From Arthrobacter citreus (GTDB taxonomy: Bacteria > Bacillota > Bacilli > Bacillales > Bacillaceae_G), in assembly GCA_013200995.1 (NCBI GenBank), contig CP053688.1, forward strand, positions 2,170,001 to 2,234,000: a stretch of 64,000 nucleotides of DNA, given 5' to 3'. Every line of letters begins with the position of its first letter. Within the stretch, counting starts at the first letter, position 1. Under the pieces are notes generated by a model that saw only the letters and a program-made list of their open reading frames with translations, searched no databases and was not told the DNA's origin. Below, one piece after another: positions 19,343 to 27,706 of the stretch. Made by a program: the position numbers and the translations under genes.

Positions 19343-19447
19343 TTTATGAACGAAGACCAGCCTTTTATGCACAAAATTAGCTGCTTTATGAACAAAAGTC
19401 ACTATTTTATGAACAAAGTTCACAGCTTTATGAACAAAGTCCATATT
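19343..19447 (+). repeat. 21-bp tandem repeat array, five units (array 2)
   Basis: Five exact-length 21-bp units with consensus TTTATGAACAAAGTYCACAG. One frame reads as FMNKVHS heptads. It shares the element AAGTTCACA with array 1 (unit 5, 19243-19263), so the two arrays look related. No ribosome binding site precedes the open frame. Confidence 0.85.
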
Positions 19448-19463
19448 TTGTTCGTCTTTTGGG

Positions 19464-19500
19464 CAAAAAAAGATGCCTCACAATAACTTATGAGACATCT
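19464..19500 (-). terminator. Terminator of the permease gene
   Basis: On the minus strand AGATGTCTCA (19500-19491) pairs with TGAGGCATCT (19480-19471) through one wobble and is followed by TTTTTTTGCCC. It follows the permease stop by 17 bp. Confidence 0.8.
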
Positions 19501-19516
19501 CCTTATAATATAGAAC

Positions 19517-20941
19517 TTATCTATCTTTTGTTTTAAAGACCGAATCATTTCGTTGTACATTATGATTCTGATTTTTATTAATAAATAGATACGCTACAGA
19601 TAATACAATTAACCATGGTATTCCGAACTGGAGCATAATTTTAAAGCCTGTAAACCAAGAAGTAATCGTTAATCCTAATAATAAAATTGCTCCTAAAATT
19701 GTGAAATAAGGGAATCCAATCATTTTTACTGGTAATTTTCTACCGCCTGATTTTTCCCATTTCCTTCTAAAAAACAGATGAGATATAAAGATTGTCATCC
19801 ATGTAAACATGGCACCGAACATTGAAATTCCCATCATAAAAGCATAAGAAGAATCTGGAAGAACGGCATTGACAATAGCAGCAACAATAATCCCGATCGT
19901 TGAAACTGAAAGCGCGCTTACTGGAACACCTCTTTTACTGACTTTCCCTAAAATCTTCGGAGCATGATTGCTTTTTGATAGTGAATACACCATTCGCGTC
20001 GAAGCATATAATTGACTATTCATCGCAGATAAGGCTGCAGTCAATATAATAAAATTCATAACGCCAGATGCAAAAGGAATATTTAATATTTCCATTACTT
20101 TTACGAATGGACTTTCATCTACTCCTGCCGACTTCCATGGAACGATAATCAGCATGATTCCGATTGTTAATACATAAAAAATCGATAAACGGAAAACCGT
20201 TGCTTTAAGAGCTTTTGGAACAGCAATATCGGGTTCTTTTGCTTCGCCTGCTGTAACCGCTATCATTTCTGTTCCTAGAAAGCTAAATAATGATATGAAA
20301 ACAGCTACCCACATGCCCCACCAACCAAATGGCATAAATCCACCATCATTGGTCAAGTTCTCTACACCTATATTCCCATGGTTAGATGACCCAAATAAGA
20401 CATACGATCCAAGTAAGATAAAACCAACAATTGCACTTACTTTAATCATTGAAAACCAATACTCAAATGTTGCAAATGTATTAACACTTGTAGCGTTTAT
20501 ATAAATTAAAACTGCTGCAAAAAACGTAATCCAAACAATTCCTGGCACTGTTGGAAACCAATATTTCATATAGACTGCAATTGCACTTACTTCTACTCCA
20601 ACAGCAAGTACTTGTGCCACCCAATATGAATAGCGGACAAGATAACCAGCCATAGGATGAATATATTTTTCGGCAATAGTTCCAAACGAGCCACTTGTAG
20701 GATGTGCAACAGTCATCTCAGCTAAGCACCCCATTAGTAGTAAAACGATGAAAGCACCTACTGCATAACTTAGTAATACGCTCGGTCCAGCAGTTTTTAT
20801 TGCAAGTCCACTTCCAAGGAATAAACCTGTCCCGATCGCACACCCCATTGCAATCATCGTCAGTTGACTTGTTTTTAACTCCCTTTTTAAGCCTTTTTCT
20901 TGCTCGTTTTCAATTTTATAATTAGTGGTGGATTTCTTCAT
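19517..20941 (-). CDS. Amino-acid permease, APC family (next to kynureninase)
   Basis: A 474-residue membrane transporter with about 12 helices. The N-terminal motif LTMIAMGCAIGTGLFLGSGL is the substrate-binding first helix of the APC (amino acid/proton symporter) family, and the segment GTEMIAVTAGEAKEPDIAVP is conserved in the AAP group. It lies 38 bp downstream of the kynureninase gene on the same strand with no terminator between, so the two form an operon. This suggests uptake or export of tryptophan, kynurenine or anthranilate-related amino acids; that is inferred from context. Confidence 0.9.
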   Translation of the reverse strand: MKKSTTNYKIENEQEKGLKRELKTSQLTMIAMGCAIGTGLFLGSGLAIKTAGPSVLLSYAVGAFIVLLLMGCLAEMTVAHPTSGSFGTIAEKYIHPMAGYLVRYSYWVAQVLAVGVEVSAIAVYMKYWFPTVPGIVWITFFAAVLIYINATSVNTFATFEYWFSMIKVSAIVGFILLGSYVLFGSSNHGNIGVENLTNDGGFMPFGWWGMWVAVFISLFSFLGTEMIAVTAGEAKEPDIAVPKALKATVFRLSIFYVLTIGIMLIIVPWKSAGVDESPFVKVMEILNIPFASGVMNFIILTAALSAMNSQLYASTRMVYSLSKSNHAPKILGKVSKRGVPVSALSVSTIGIIVAAIVNAVLPDSSYAFMMGISMFGAMFTWMTIFISHLFFRRKWEKSGGRKLPVKMIGFPYFTILGAILLLGLTITSWFTGFKIMLQFGIPWLIVLSVAYLFINKNQNHNVQRNDSVFKTKDR

Positions 20942-20979
20942 GATCTCATCCCCTTGTCCCCTTCGATAGCCAACTGATT

Positions 20980-22266
20980 TTATGCCACAACTTCACGTTC
21001 ATTTTTAAATTTTTCATACTGCTTTTCAATCATGATTTTCTTAAGTGTTTGCACAACTTCCCAAACTTCCTCGTAAGAAGTGTAAAGTGCTACAGGTGCA
21101 AGACGAATAATATTCGGTGCTCTAAAGTCTGGGATAATACCGTTTTCTTTTAACGATTTACAAATACGTGCTGCTTCTTCATGCTCCAGACTCACATGTC
21201 CTCCTCGGCGTGCATCTTCTCTAGGTGACCCAATGAAAAATCCCATGTTTGGCGATTCTTTTTCAATACAATCCATTAAAAATTGATTTATACGAAGTGA
21301 TTTTTCGCGAATTGCATCAATACCTGCTTCTGTAAAAATCTCTAATGAACCAATTAATGGTGCGCAGCTTAATACATGAGGTGTACCGATTTGATAAGCT
21401 CCAGCAGTTTCAGCAGGCGTTAAAGTGTGCTCCATATCAAATTGCTTATCTTTTCTTGAACTAAACCAACCTGCAAGTCCAGGCATTGCTCCAAAATGTT
21501 TACGGTTAACAAATAAGCCACCTACTCCACCTGGTCCGCCATTTAAGTGCTTATAATTACACCAATAGGCAAAATCAACATCCCACTCACTAAATGAATG
21601 TGGAATTGATCCAACTGAATGACATCCATCAAAGCCAATTAAAATTCCTCGTTTATGTGCTTCTTCAGTTAAACGCTTCATATCTAAAATTTGACCACTT
21701 CGATATAAAACTGTCGGTAAAATAATCAAAGCGATTTCATCCGTCATTGCATTAATGATATCGGCCTCTTCTAAATAACGGCCATCTCTACTCTTTACAC
21801 ATACAAGGTCTTTTTCAGGATCTAATCCATGAACACGTAGTTGACTTTGAAGAGCATAAATATCAGATGGGAATGTAAGCTCATCTGCTAAAATCTTTTT
21901 TCGATTACCATTTGGTTGAAAAAATGTAGCAACTAACTGATGTAAGTTAACTGTTGTGGAACCGGTTACAATTACTTCCTCAGAAGAAGCACCTACTAAT
22001 GGAGCCAATTTCTCTCCTAATTTTTCGGCCATGAAAAACCAAGGATGATTTCCATTCGTCCAACCATCTATACCGTAATTCTTCCAATCATCTAAAGATT
22101 CTAGTAAAGTACGCTCGGCTCTTTTAGAAAGCAGCCCTAATGAATTGCCATCCATATAGATTGAACCAGGCTTTAAGTAAAATTCATCTCTAAACTTTGT
22201 AAGTGAATCTACACTGTCCATTTTTTTTGCGTAATCTAATGTATTATCTATAACTTTCGTATCCAT
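20980..22266 (-). CDS. kynU: Kynureninase
   Basis: A 428-residue PLP enzyme that cleaves kynurenine (or 3-hydroxykynurenine) to (3-hydroxy)anthranilate and alanine in tryptophan catabolism. Family features: [12 protein letters not shown] near the start, [11 protein letters not shown] for the PLP phosphate, [15 protein letters not shown], and the PLP lysine Lys239 in [16 protein letters not shown] follows GAGGAGG. Length is as expected. It is the first gene of a two-gene operon with the permease and is divergent from a TetR regulator. Genes for the preceding steps (tryptophan dioxygenase, formamidase) are not in this window. Confidence 0.95.
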   Translation of the reverse strand: MDTKVIDNTLDYAKKMDSVDSLTKFRDEFYLKPGSIYMDGNSLGLLSKRAERTLLESLDDWKNYGIDGWTNGNHPWFFMAEKLGEKLAPLVGASSEEVIVTGSTTVNLHQLVATFFQPNGNRKKILADELTFPSDIYALQSQLRVHGLDPEKDLVCVKSRDGRYLEEADIINAMTDEIALIILPTVLYRSGQILDMKRLTEEAHKRGILIGFDGCHSVGSIPHSFSEWDVDFAYWCNYKHLNGGPGGVGGLFVNRKHFGAMPGLAGWFSSRKDKQFDMEHTLTPAETAGAYQIGTPHVLSCAPLIGSLEIFTEAGIDAIREKSLRINQFLMDCIEKESPNMGFFIGSPREDARRGGHVSLEHEEAARICKSLKENGIIPDFRAPNIIRLAPVALYTSYEEVWEVVQTLKKIMIEKQYEKFKNEREVVA

Positions 22267-22304
22267 TTTTGCTCCTCCTCTATCAATCTACTATTTATGA
22301 AAAA

Positions 22305-22347
22305 ATCATATCAAAATAACTGACATTATGTCAATGACACGATGTCA
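22305..22347 (-). promoter_or_regulatory. kynU promoter with two tandem TetR-type operators
   Basis: On the minus strand TTGACA (22334-22329) and TATGAT (22310-22305), 18 bp apart, form a promoter. Two 13-bp palindromes, TGACATTATGTCA (22321-22333) and TGACACGATGTCA (22335-22347), have identical half-sites and start 14 bp apart. The first covers the -35 and spacer. This arrangement predicts repression of kynU by the adjacent divergent TetR. Confidence 0.75.
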
Positions 22348-22475
22348 TATTTTCAGATAATAAAAACGATTCAAATATTATACTAGCTTATAAAGTTCAG
22401 TTTTTTCTTACATTTCTTCCATTTTGATTAATTTACCTATATGCTAGAAGTAATATATCTTGGAGGATTGTAAGT

Positions 22476-23087
22476 ATGAGTAATGACAAAGTAGAATCTA
22501 AGCGTCAATTACGTTCATTAATGACAAGACAGAAACTTTTAGAAGCTGCTAATGAAGTATTTCTTGAAGAAGGATTTCAAAAAGCTACTATTACACAAAT
22601 GATAAAAAGAGCTGATATCGGATATGGAACAGCGTATGTTCACTTTAAAGGCAAGGAAGACCTTTTGATTGTATTAATGGAAAGCGTTATGGAAAGATTT
22701 TATACAATTGCTGAAACTTCTTTTTTTCCAGAAACCAAAGAATCAGCAGAATCGATCATATATAAACAGGCTACTTTATTTCTAAAAATGGCAGAAGATG
22801 AGCGAAATATGATGCAAATTTTCGAACAAGGTATTGGAATATCTGAAGTAATCTCTGACAAATGGAAAACGATCCGAGAAAAATTTATTAATCGCATAAC
22901 ATTAGATATTTCTTACGCTCAAGAAAAAGGGTTAGCAAGAAAAGAGTTAAACCCTGAACTAGTCGCAAGAGCTTGGTTTTTTACAAATGAGATGTACTTA
23001 TGGGAAATCGTTCGAAATGAGCAGCATTATTCGATAGATGAAATTGCAAAAACAATCACATCACTATATACTACTGGTCTTTATTAG
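22476..23087 (+). CDS. TetR/AcrR-family regulator, probable repressor of the kynU operon
   Basis: 203 residues. The N-terminal HTH (residues about 20-66, with ATITQMIKRADIGYGTAYVHF) is typical of TetR proteins; the rest is the variable helical ligand domain. ATG follows TTGGAGG. It is divergent from kynU with two TGACA-N3-TGTCA palindromes in between, so it probably represses kynU and perhaps itself. A kynurenine-pathway intermediate or related aromatic compound is a natural guess for the inducer, but is not shown by the sequence. Confidence 0.9.
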   Translation: MSNDKVESKRQLRSLMTRQKLLEAANEVFLEEGFQKATITQMIKRADIGYGTAYVHFKGKEDLLIVLMESVMERFYTIAETSFFPETKESAESIIYKQATLFLKMAEDERNMMQIFEQGIGISEVISDKWKTIREKFINRITLDISYAQEKGLARKELNPELVARAWFFTNEMYLWEIVRNEQHYSIDEIAKTITSLYTTGLY

Positions 23088-23092
23088 TAGTG

Positions 23093-23123
23093 GCTGTCTT
23101 TAAAGTTTGAGGCAGCTTTTTTT
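23093..23123 (+). terminator. Terminator of the TetR gene
   Basis: gctgtct (23093-23099) pairs with aggcagc (23110-23116), with one wobble, and is followed by seven T. Confidence 0.8.
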
Positions 23124-23193
23124 GTTTGGTATGCAAAGAAGTAACAGCTCTCTTCTAAGTGTCGGATTAATAGAAATACGAACAAATTATGTA

Positions 23194-23277
23194 TTTTGTT
23201 GATAAAGCTGTGAACTTTATTGATATACTAGGTATTTTTGTTGATATAACATTGATTTTTGTTGATATTGATGAAAT
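23194..23277 (-). repeat. 21-bp tandem repeat array, four units (array 3, inverted relative to array 1)
   Basis: Four consecutive 21-bp units with core TTTTGTTGATATA on the plus strand. The reverse complement of 23199-23227 matches 19243-19271 in array 1 at about 26 of 29 positions, so this is the same repeat family in the opposite orientation. A plus-strand frame reads FVDI heptads without a ribosome binding site. Confidence 0.85.
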
Positions 23278-23283
23278 AACACA

Positions 23284-23326
23284 AAAACCCCCGCAAGGAA
23301 GCCGAACCTCCCCGCAGGTTTTTACC
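23284..23326 (-). terminator. Possible terminator of the acyl-CoA synthetase gene
   Basis: A GC-rich imperfect inverted repeat between aaaaacc (23283-23289) and ggttttt (23315-23321), with cccgc repeated inside. The T-run faces the minus strand. The pairing is irregular, so confidence is limited. Confidence 0.45.
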
Positions 23327-23338
23327 ACAAACGAGAAA

Positions 23339-24871
23339 CTATTTCGATTTAGCGCTACAATACGTATCTCTTAATATAAACTTTTGAACTTTACCAGAAG
23401 CATTACGAGGAAGTTGATTAATAAATTCTACTTGTCTAGGAATTTTATAACCTGCTACCCGCTCACGGCAAAAAGCTTGAATTTCTTCAAGAGATAAATG
23501 ATGGTTTGGTTTTAATACGACAATGGCTGTTACGACCTCTCCCCATTTTGAATCTGGAGTACCGATCACTGCCGCTTCTAAAATAGAATCATGTTCGTAT
23601 AAAACATTCTCTATTTCAACCGAGTAAATATTTTCCCCACCTGAAATTAACATGTCTTTACTACGGTCCACTAACGTAAGGTATCCTTCTTCGTCAACAA
23701 CAGCTAAATCTCCAGTGTACAACCAACCATCTTTAATCGTTTCTGCTGTTTCTTTTGGCTTTTTATAATATTCCTTCATAATTGTTTCACCTTTTAAGAT
23801 CAATTCGCCAACTTCACCAGGTACAACTTCCTCGTCCTTTTTATTAACTACTTTAATGACTGTATAAGGAAAAGGTGTTTTTCCAGTTTTACCAAAATGT
23901 TGCGCATGATCATCAGGAGAAAGATAAAAACCAGTAGGGCCTCCTTCTGTTAGTCCACATAAACTAAAAAATTGATTTGTATTAAATAGTTTCATACTTT
24001 TCATTAAAATTTCTGGTGGCATTGGGGCTGCACCGTATGCGCATCTTTTAACGGATGATAGATCATATGATTTCGCATTTGGAACTTGCTGCAAGTAGTT
24101 ATACATTGTAGGGACACCGAAGAATAAAGTAATTTTGTATTTTTCTATATCCTTTAAAACATTTACTGGGTTAAATTCTCTATGAACAATATTTGTCATA
24201 CCTAAATAGATACCCGGTAAAAGGAAGATTACAAGTTGAGCACAGTGGAATAATGGAGCAACATGCAAAAATCGATCATCGCAGCTCTGTCCCATTATAG
24301 CACCAAAACCATTTATTAATTTTTCAATTCTTTTATAGTCGAAAAGTGCACCTTTTGGCTGACCTGTTGTTCCAGAAGTATAAAGTAAATGAAAATCATC
24401 GTCGGCTGAAATCTCTACTTGCGGATCACCATCAATTGATGTCATAACCTCAAAAAAGTTTAAACAATTCGGCGATGAGCTTATTGGAGCAGTAATTATG
24501 TTTCTTACTTTAGTTGCTGATTTTGAAGCAGTTAAAACGACTTGTTCTAATTCGGCATCACAAATTACCACTACACTATCCGACTGTTCCAAAATATAAT
24601 CAACTTCACGAGATACGAGTCTGAAATTAACAGGAACAACAACCGCACCTATTTTTACTCCTGCAAAGTAACTAATCGCAAACAAGTCTGAATTTGCCAT
24701 CATAAGTGCTAGTTTCTCACCTTTTTTTAAGCCTAGTTTCTGTAACCCCCATGCAAAACGATTAACAATTTTATTGAATTCCTTATATGTGTATGAACGG
24801 TCTTGATAGACTAATGCTAATTTATCTGGGTGTCTTTGTGCGTTTAACGATAATACGTTTCCGATACTCAT
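23339..24871 (-). CDS. Fatty-acid/acyl-CoA synthetase (AMP-binding, adenylate-forming)
   Basis: A 510-residue ANL-family enzyme that activates a carboxylic acid to the acyl-AMP and then to the acyl-CoA. Motifs: P-loop YTSGTTGQPKG (164-174), LCGLTEGGPTG, the hinge segment WLYTGDLAVVDEEGYLTLVDRSKDM followed by ISGGENIYSVEIE, and the C-terminal catalytic lysine in NASGKVQKF (about 497). The whole pattern fits medium- to long-chain fatty-acyl-CoA ligases, but 2-aryl- or short-chain acids are possible. It starts with ATG after GGGGG. It stands alone and is convergent with the TetR gene. Confidence 0.9.
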   Translation of the reverse strand: MSIGNVLSLNAQRHPDKLALVYQDRSYTYKEFNKIVNRFAWGLQKLGLKKGEKLALMMANSDLFAISYFAGVKIGAVVVPVNFRLVSREVDYILEQSDSVVVICDAELEQVVLTASKSATKVRNIITAPISSSPNCLNFFEVMTSIDGDPQVEISADDDFHLLYTSGTTGQPKGALFDYKRIEKLINGFGAIMGQSCDDRFLHVAPLFHCAQLVIFLLPGIYLGMTNIVHREFNPVNVLKDIEKYKITLFFGVPTMYNYLQQVPNAKSYDLSSVKRCAYGAAPMPPEILMKSMKLFNTNQFFSLCGLTEGGPTGFYLSPDDHAQHFGKTGKTPFPYTVIKVVNKKDEEVVPGEVGELILKGETIMKEYYKKPKETAETIKDGWLYTGDLAVVDEEGYLTLVDRSKDMLISGGENIYSVEIENVLYEHDSILEAAVIGTPDSKWGEVVTAIVVLKPNHHLSLEEIQAFCRERVAGYKIPRQVEFINQLPRNASGKVQKFILRDTYCSAKSK

Positions 24872-25339
24872 TTACTTACCCCCGTTTTAAATAATTTAGA
24901 ATTTAATCAATGGACCTTAAAACTGTTATAATAAGTGAAACATAAATGTAAAGGGACTTTAAATACAGAATTTTCAATTTATTAATTAGATAGTTTCCCT
25001 TCTATTCAATACATTTCCTCACTCCATCTCTATTGGTTTCTTAATTTATTCTAGCTCGATCATTCCCTCTCCTTTATAAGCTTAAATTATCATTTTAATT
25101 TTGTTCAGATTTGTAAGATTAACTAATAGGGCAATCAAGAAAAAGCCATTCTCAGGTGAGGATGACTTTAAAATAAAGAGGATAAACTTTAGAAATTTGT
25201 GATGAACTAAGTATGACTTCAAATAATCATTCTCACTTTCTAACCCCATCCAATGCATTAATTGATTAAAGGTCTTATCTGCGAGGAAAATAGATTCATT
25301 TTTATTTTTCAACACTCTGAAACCACTCTAAGTGGTTTT
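24872..25339. other. Intergenic region between the acyl-CoA synthetase and a small spore-type gene
   Basis: The upstream region of the synthetase. One hairpin, aaccact (25321-25327) / agtggtt (25331-25337), lies at the end of the small spore-type gene; its T-run faces the plus strand. A 77-codon minus-strand frame (25082-25315) has no ribosome binding site and is not called. Confidence 0.4.
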
Positions 25340-25489
25340 TTAATCGCGCATAGCCCCTGCCTCGCGAGAAGTCATTGCTCCTTGTCCATTGGCTACGTCA
25401 GTTTGAATTTGTTGTTTTACTTTTTGTGGATTAGTTCCTGATTGCATATTAGAACCCATATTTTGCTTACCTTGTTGATTCTTTGGCAT
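25340..25489 (-). CDS. Small, Gln/Asn-rich spore-type protein (possible gamma-type SASP relative)
   Basis: A 49-residue protein, too short for many gene finders. It has a very strong site (TAGGAGGGG) six bases before ATG. The sequence is hydrophilic and rich in Gln, Asn, Gly and Met (MPKNQQGKQNMGSNMQ at the start; TNPQKVKQQIQTDVANGQGA in the middle). The TNPQKVKQQ core resembles the TxAQxVRxQNQ repeat of gamma-type small acid-soluble spore proteins, but only one repeat is present, so the family is uncertain. Codon use and binding site leave little doubt that it is a real gene. Confidence 0.65.
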   Translation of the reverse strand: MPKNQQGKQNMGSNMQSGTNPQKVKQQIQTDVANGQGAMTSREAGAMRD

Positions 25490-25650
25490 AATACCCCTCC
25501 TAATTTTGTTGTTTTAACAAATTTATTATTTGCAAAAAGGATCAGTGTATCCCGAGAAATTTATGTATTTTCATATTAAGATTCAAAGGTCTTTCTTATT
25601 CGGATTAAGATTATTTTTATCAGAAACTAAAAAAATAAATACAAAATAGT

Positions 25651-25705
25651 TTGACTATTCAGATTTACAGAATTATAATCATATTAAACTAACTACCGGT
25701 AGTTA
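25651..25705 (+). promoter_or_regulatory. Ureohydrolase promoter with TetR-type operator
   Basis: TTGACT (25651-25656) and TATAAT (25674-25679) are 17 bp apart, close to the sigma-A consensus. Ten bases downstream lies the perfect 16-bp palindrome TAACTACCGGTAGTTA (25690-25705). Its core AACTACCGGTAGTT matches a site before the next TetR gene at 11 of 14 positions, so both are probably bound by that regulator. Confidence 0.8.
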
Positions 25706-25742
25706 ATAAATAATGAACTTAAAAATTAGGAGATGATTTTTT

Positions 25743-26675
25743 ATGAAATATCCACTTTCACCTGATGTAAAACCTGAGTTTTGTACAACTGGAACGTTTA
25801 TGAGATTACCTTCTGCACGAGAAAATGCAAAAATCGCAATTGTCGGTATGCCATTTGATACTGCGGCTTCATTTCGCGTTGGTGCACGTTTTGCACCTCA
25901 GGCAATCCGTCAATCTTCTATGACACTATTCCCATATCACCCAATTCATAAGGTATACCCTTTTGACGATAGTAATGCGATCGATATTGGAGATGTGTCG
26001 GTTATTCCTCATAATATTCATCGAAGCTATAAAATAATGGAAGACGCAATGTTTGAATTGATGGATAATAACATCATTCCAATTGGTTTAGGTGGGGACC
26101 ACTCGATCACTTTAGCGAACTTAAGAGCTGCTGCTAAGAAATATGGTCCAGTTGCAATGATTCATTTTGATTCTCATACGGACACATGGGATACATATTA
26201 CGACGAAAAATATTGGCATGGTTCACCTTTCATTCGTGCTCACGAAGAAGGACTTTTAATACCAAATAAAGTTTTCCAATTAGGTATTCGAGGCACATTG
26301 AACCATCCTGGAGATATAGATGCTAGCCATGAGCTTGGTTACAATGTAATTACAACTCCTGAAATGTATGAACGTGGATTTGAGGATATTTTAACAGAAA
26401 TAAAAGAAGTAATTGGTGATACACCATGTTTCTTAACATTTGATATTGATTTTGTCGATCCTTCTTGTGCACCTGGAACTGGGACTCTTGAAGTAGGCGG
26501 CTACAATAGTATGGAAACATTAAAAATGATTCGTTCGTTAACTGACTTTAATTTTATTGGTTTTGATGTTGTTGAAGTACTTCCATCATATGACCCAACT
26601 CAAATTACATCACTTTTAGCTGCAACACTTGTTCATGAATTTGCTAGTTTAGCAACATTGAAAATCAATAAATAA
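25743..26675 (+). CDS. Agmatinase/ureohydrolase-family enzyme
   Basis: A 310-residue manganese- or nickel-dependent amidinohydrolase that would release urea from agmatine or another guanidino compound. All metal ligands are present: His120 (GGDHS), Asp143, His145 and Asp147 (HFDSHTDTWD), Asp234 and Asp236 (TFDIDFVDPSCAPGTGT). The HGSPFIRAHEEGL loop and C-terminal region fit agmatinases rather than arginases or formimidoylglutamases. No polyamine biosynthesis gene is adjacent. A TetR-controlled single gene suggests catabolic induction by a guanidino substrate, so guanidinobutyrase or similar activity is an alternative. Start: ATG after TTAGGAG. Confidence 0.85.
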   Translation: MKYPLSPDVKPEFCTTGTFMRLPSARENAKIAIVGMPFDTAASFRVGARFAPQAIRQSSMTLFPYHPIHKVYPFDDSNAIDIGDVSVIPHNIHRSYKIMEDAMFELMDNNIIPIGLGGDHSITLANLRAAAKKYGPVAMIHFDSHTDTWDTYYDEKYWHGSPFIRAHEEGLLIPNKVFQLGIRGTLNHPGDIDASHELGYNVITTPEMYERGFEDILTEIKEVIGDTPCFLTFDIDFVDPSCAPGTGTLEVGGYNSMETLKMIRSLTDFNFIGFDVVEVLPSYDPTQITSLLAATLVHEFASLATLKINK

Positions 26676-26695
26676 CTAAAAAATAAATATTTCAT

Positions 26696-26730
26696 AAAAA
26701 AGTTCTGTTTTCCCCTAACAGAGCTTTTTT
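26696..26730 (+). terminator. Terminator of the ureohydrolase gene
   Basis: A hairpin around tctgttttcccctaacaga (26704-26722), flanked by AAAAAG and GCTTTTTT. Confidence 0.8.
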
Positions 26731-26774
26731 GCATTAAAAATCAACATTATTTAGACTTAACTGTGATTCCAGTT

Positions 26775-26800
26775 TATAATCTAGCTAACAACAGTTAGTT
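26775..26800 (+). promoter_or_regulatory. TetR gene promoter with autoregulatory operator
   Basis: TATAAT at 26775-26780, then the operator-like AACAACAGTTAGTT (26787-26800) within CTAACAACAGTTAG. It aligns with the palindrome before the ureohydrolase gene (11 of 14 core positions). No good -35 was seen. Confidence 0.65.
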
Positions 26801-26814
26801 TCGGAGGATGAAAT

Positions 26815-27399
26815 ATGACAAAGGATAAGATTATCGCAGCAGCACTCGCCTTATTTTCCAAAAATGGCTATGAAGGCACAAGTTTGACTGAAATTGCAAA
26901 AGCAGTTGGCATTCAAAAGCCATCAATTTATAACCATTTTAAAAGTAAAGAAGAAATCTTTCTTACCATTTATGAAAATATTTTATGGCTTCATGTGAAA
27001 AAAGTAGAAGAGTTGATGGAAAACATACATGAGTTATCAGTAAAGGAACAACTTTATCAAATTCTTAATGTAACATTTAAATATTATATTGAGTTTGAGG
27101 AACAGTCTACTTTCTTAAACCGAGCAGTCTTTTTTTCACCTGAATCTTTAAAAGAACAATTACATACTCAGTTCATGGAATCTGAAGAAGCAATGTCCAC
27201 AATTTTAAGATCAGTGATCGATAAAGGGATTAAAAATGGGGAAATTCGCGTTGGTAATGTTGAAGATTTTGTTATGTCTTTTTATTGTTTAATTGATGGG
27301 ATTTTTATTGAACTATCTTATTATGGTGCTGAAAAGATGAAACCAAGAATATCGAATATATGGAGAAACTTTTGGTACGGCTTTAAAAATGACCAATAA
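26815..27399 (+). CDS. TetR/AcrR-family regulator, probable repressor of the ureohydrolase gene
   Basis: 194 residues; the N-terminal HTH contains TSLTEIAKAVGIQKPSIYNHF followed by KSKEEIF, then a helical ligand domain. ATG follows TCGGAGG. It lies 139 bp downstream of the ureohydrolase gene behind a terminator, and both genes have related inverted repeats just after their -10 boxes, which predicts joint repression. The ligand is unknown; a guanidino compound or polyamine would make sense. Confidence 0.9.
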   Translation: MTKDKIIAAALALFSKNGYEGTSLTEIAKAVGIQKPSIYNHFKSKEEIFLTIYENILWLHVKKVEELMENIHELSVKEQLYQILNVTFKYYIEFEEQSTFLNRAVFFSPESLKEQLHTQFMESEEAMSTILRSVIDKGIKNGEIRVGNVEDFVMSFYCLIDGIFIELSYYGAEKMKPRISNIWRNFWYGFKNDQ

Positions 27400-27432
27400 A
27401 AAAAGGCGTTCGAAGACTCGAATGCCTTTTTT
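27398..27432. terminator. Bidirectional terminator between TetR and coat protein genes
   Basis: aaaaaaggcgttcga (27398-27412) pairs with tcgaatgcctttttt (27418-27432), with one wobble or mismatch. Confidence 0.9.
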
Positions 27433-27439
27433 ACTTTTA

Positions 27440-27694
27440 TTACTGATTTGAAGTCAATTCAGCTTTAAATTGATGTACGATATCATCTGAGGCAGGTGCA
27501 GCAGGCTTGTAAAACCCTTTTTGAAGTGCATAATTGTACAATGTACGTTGACGTGCTTCATCTTGATTGCGTAATTGAATTAATGTTTGTCTTAATTCAT
27601 TATTATTAGATTCATTAATGAATCCAGCATAAGCTGTTAAACTAGCGTTTAGTCCTGCTAAATAATCATTTACCATATCTTTATCTTGAAACAT
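27440..27694 (-). CDS. CotF-family spore coat protein (YraF/YhcQ type)
   Basis: An 84-residue protein with the C-terminal half of a Coat_F domain: a helix with many Asn and Gln (FINESNNNELRQTLIQLRNQ), then the hallmark YALQKGFYKPAAPA. Coat_F proteins have a ferritin-like helical fold and are found in the spore coat. It follows the next gene on the same strand by 12 bp. In Bacillus such domains are often split over two short genes, as here. Confidence 0.85.
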   Translation of the reverse strand: MFQDKDMVNDYLAGLNASLTAYAGFINESNNNELRQTLIQLRNQDEARQRTLYNYALQKGFYKPAAPASDDIVHQFKAELTSNQ

Positions 27695-27706
27695 AGTTGT
27701 GCCTCC

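Noticed and set aside
19159..19447. CRISPR array
   Set aside because: Units are contiguous with no unique spacers, and no cas gene is nearby.
19071..19486. Two open frames (Ser-Thr heptads and FMNK heptads) as protein genes
   Set aside because: Neither has a ribosome binding site; the frames stay open because 21-bp units without stops preserve frame. Called as repeats instead.
23189..23374. Open frame with FVDI heptads as a gene
   Set aside because: No ribosome binding site; it is the third 21-bp array followed by terminator sequence.
25082..25315. 77-codon minus-strand ORF
   Set aside because: TTG start without binding site, no recognisable domain, low-complexity end; most likely chance.
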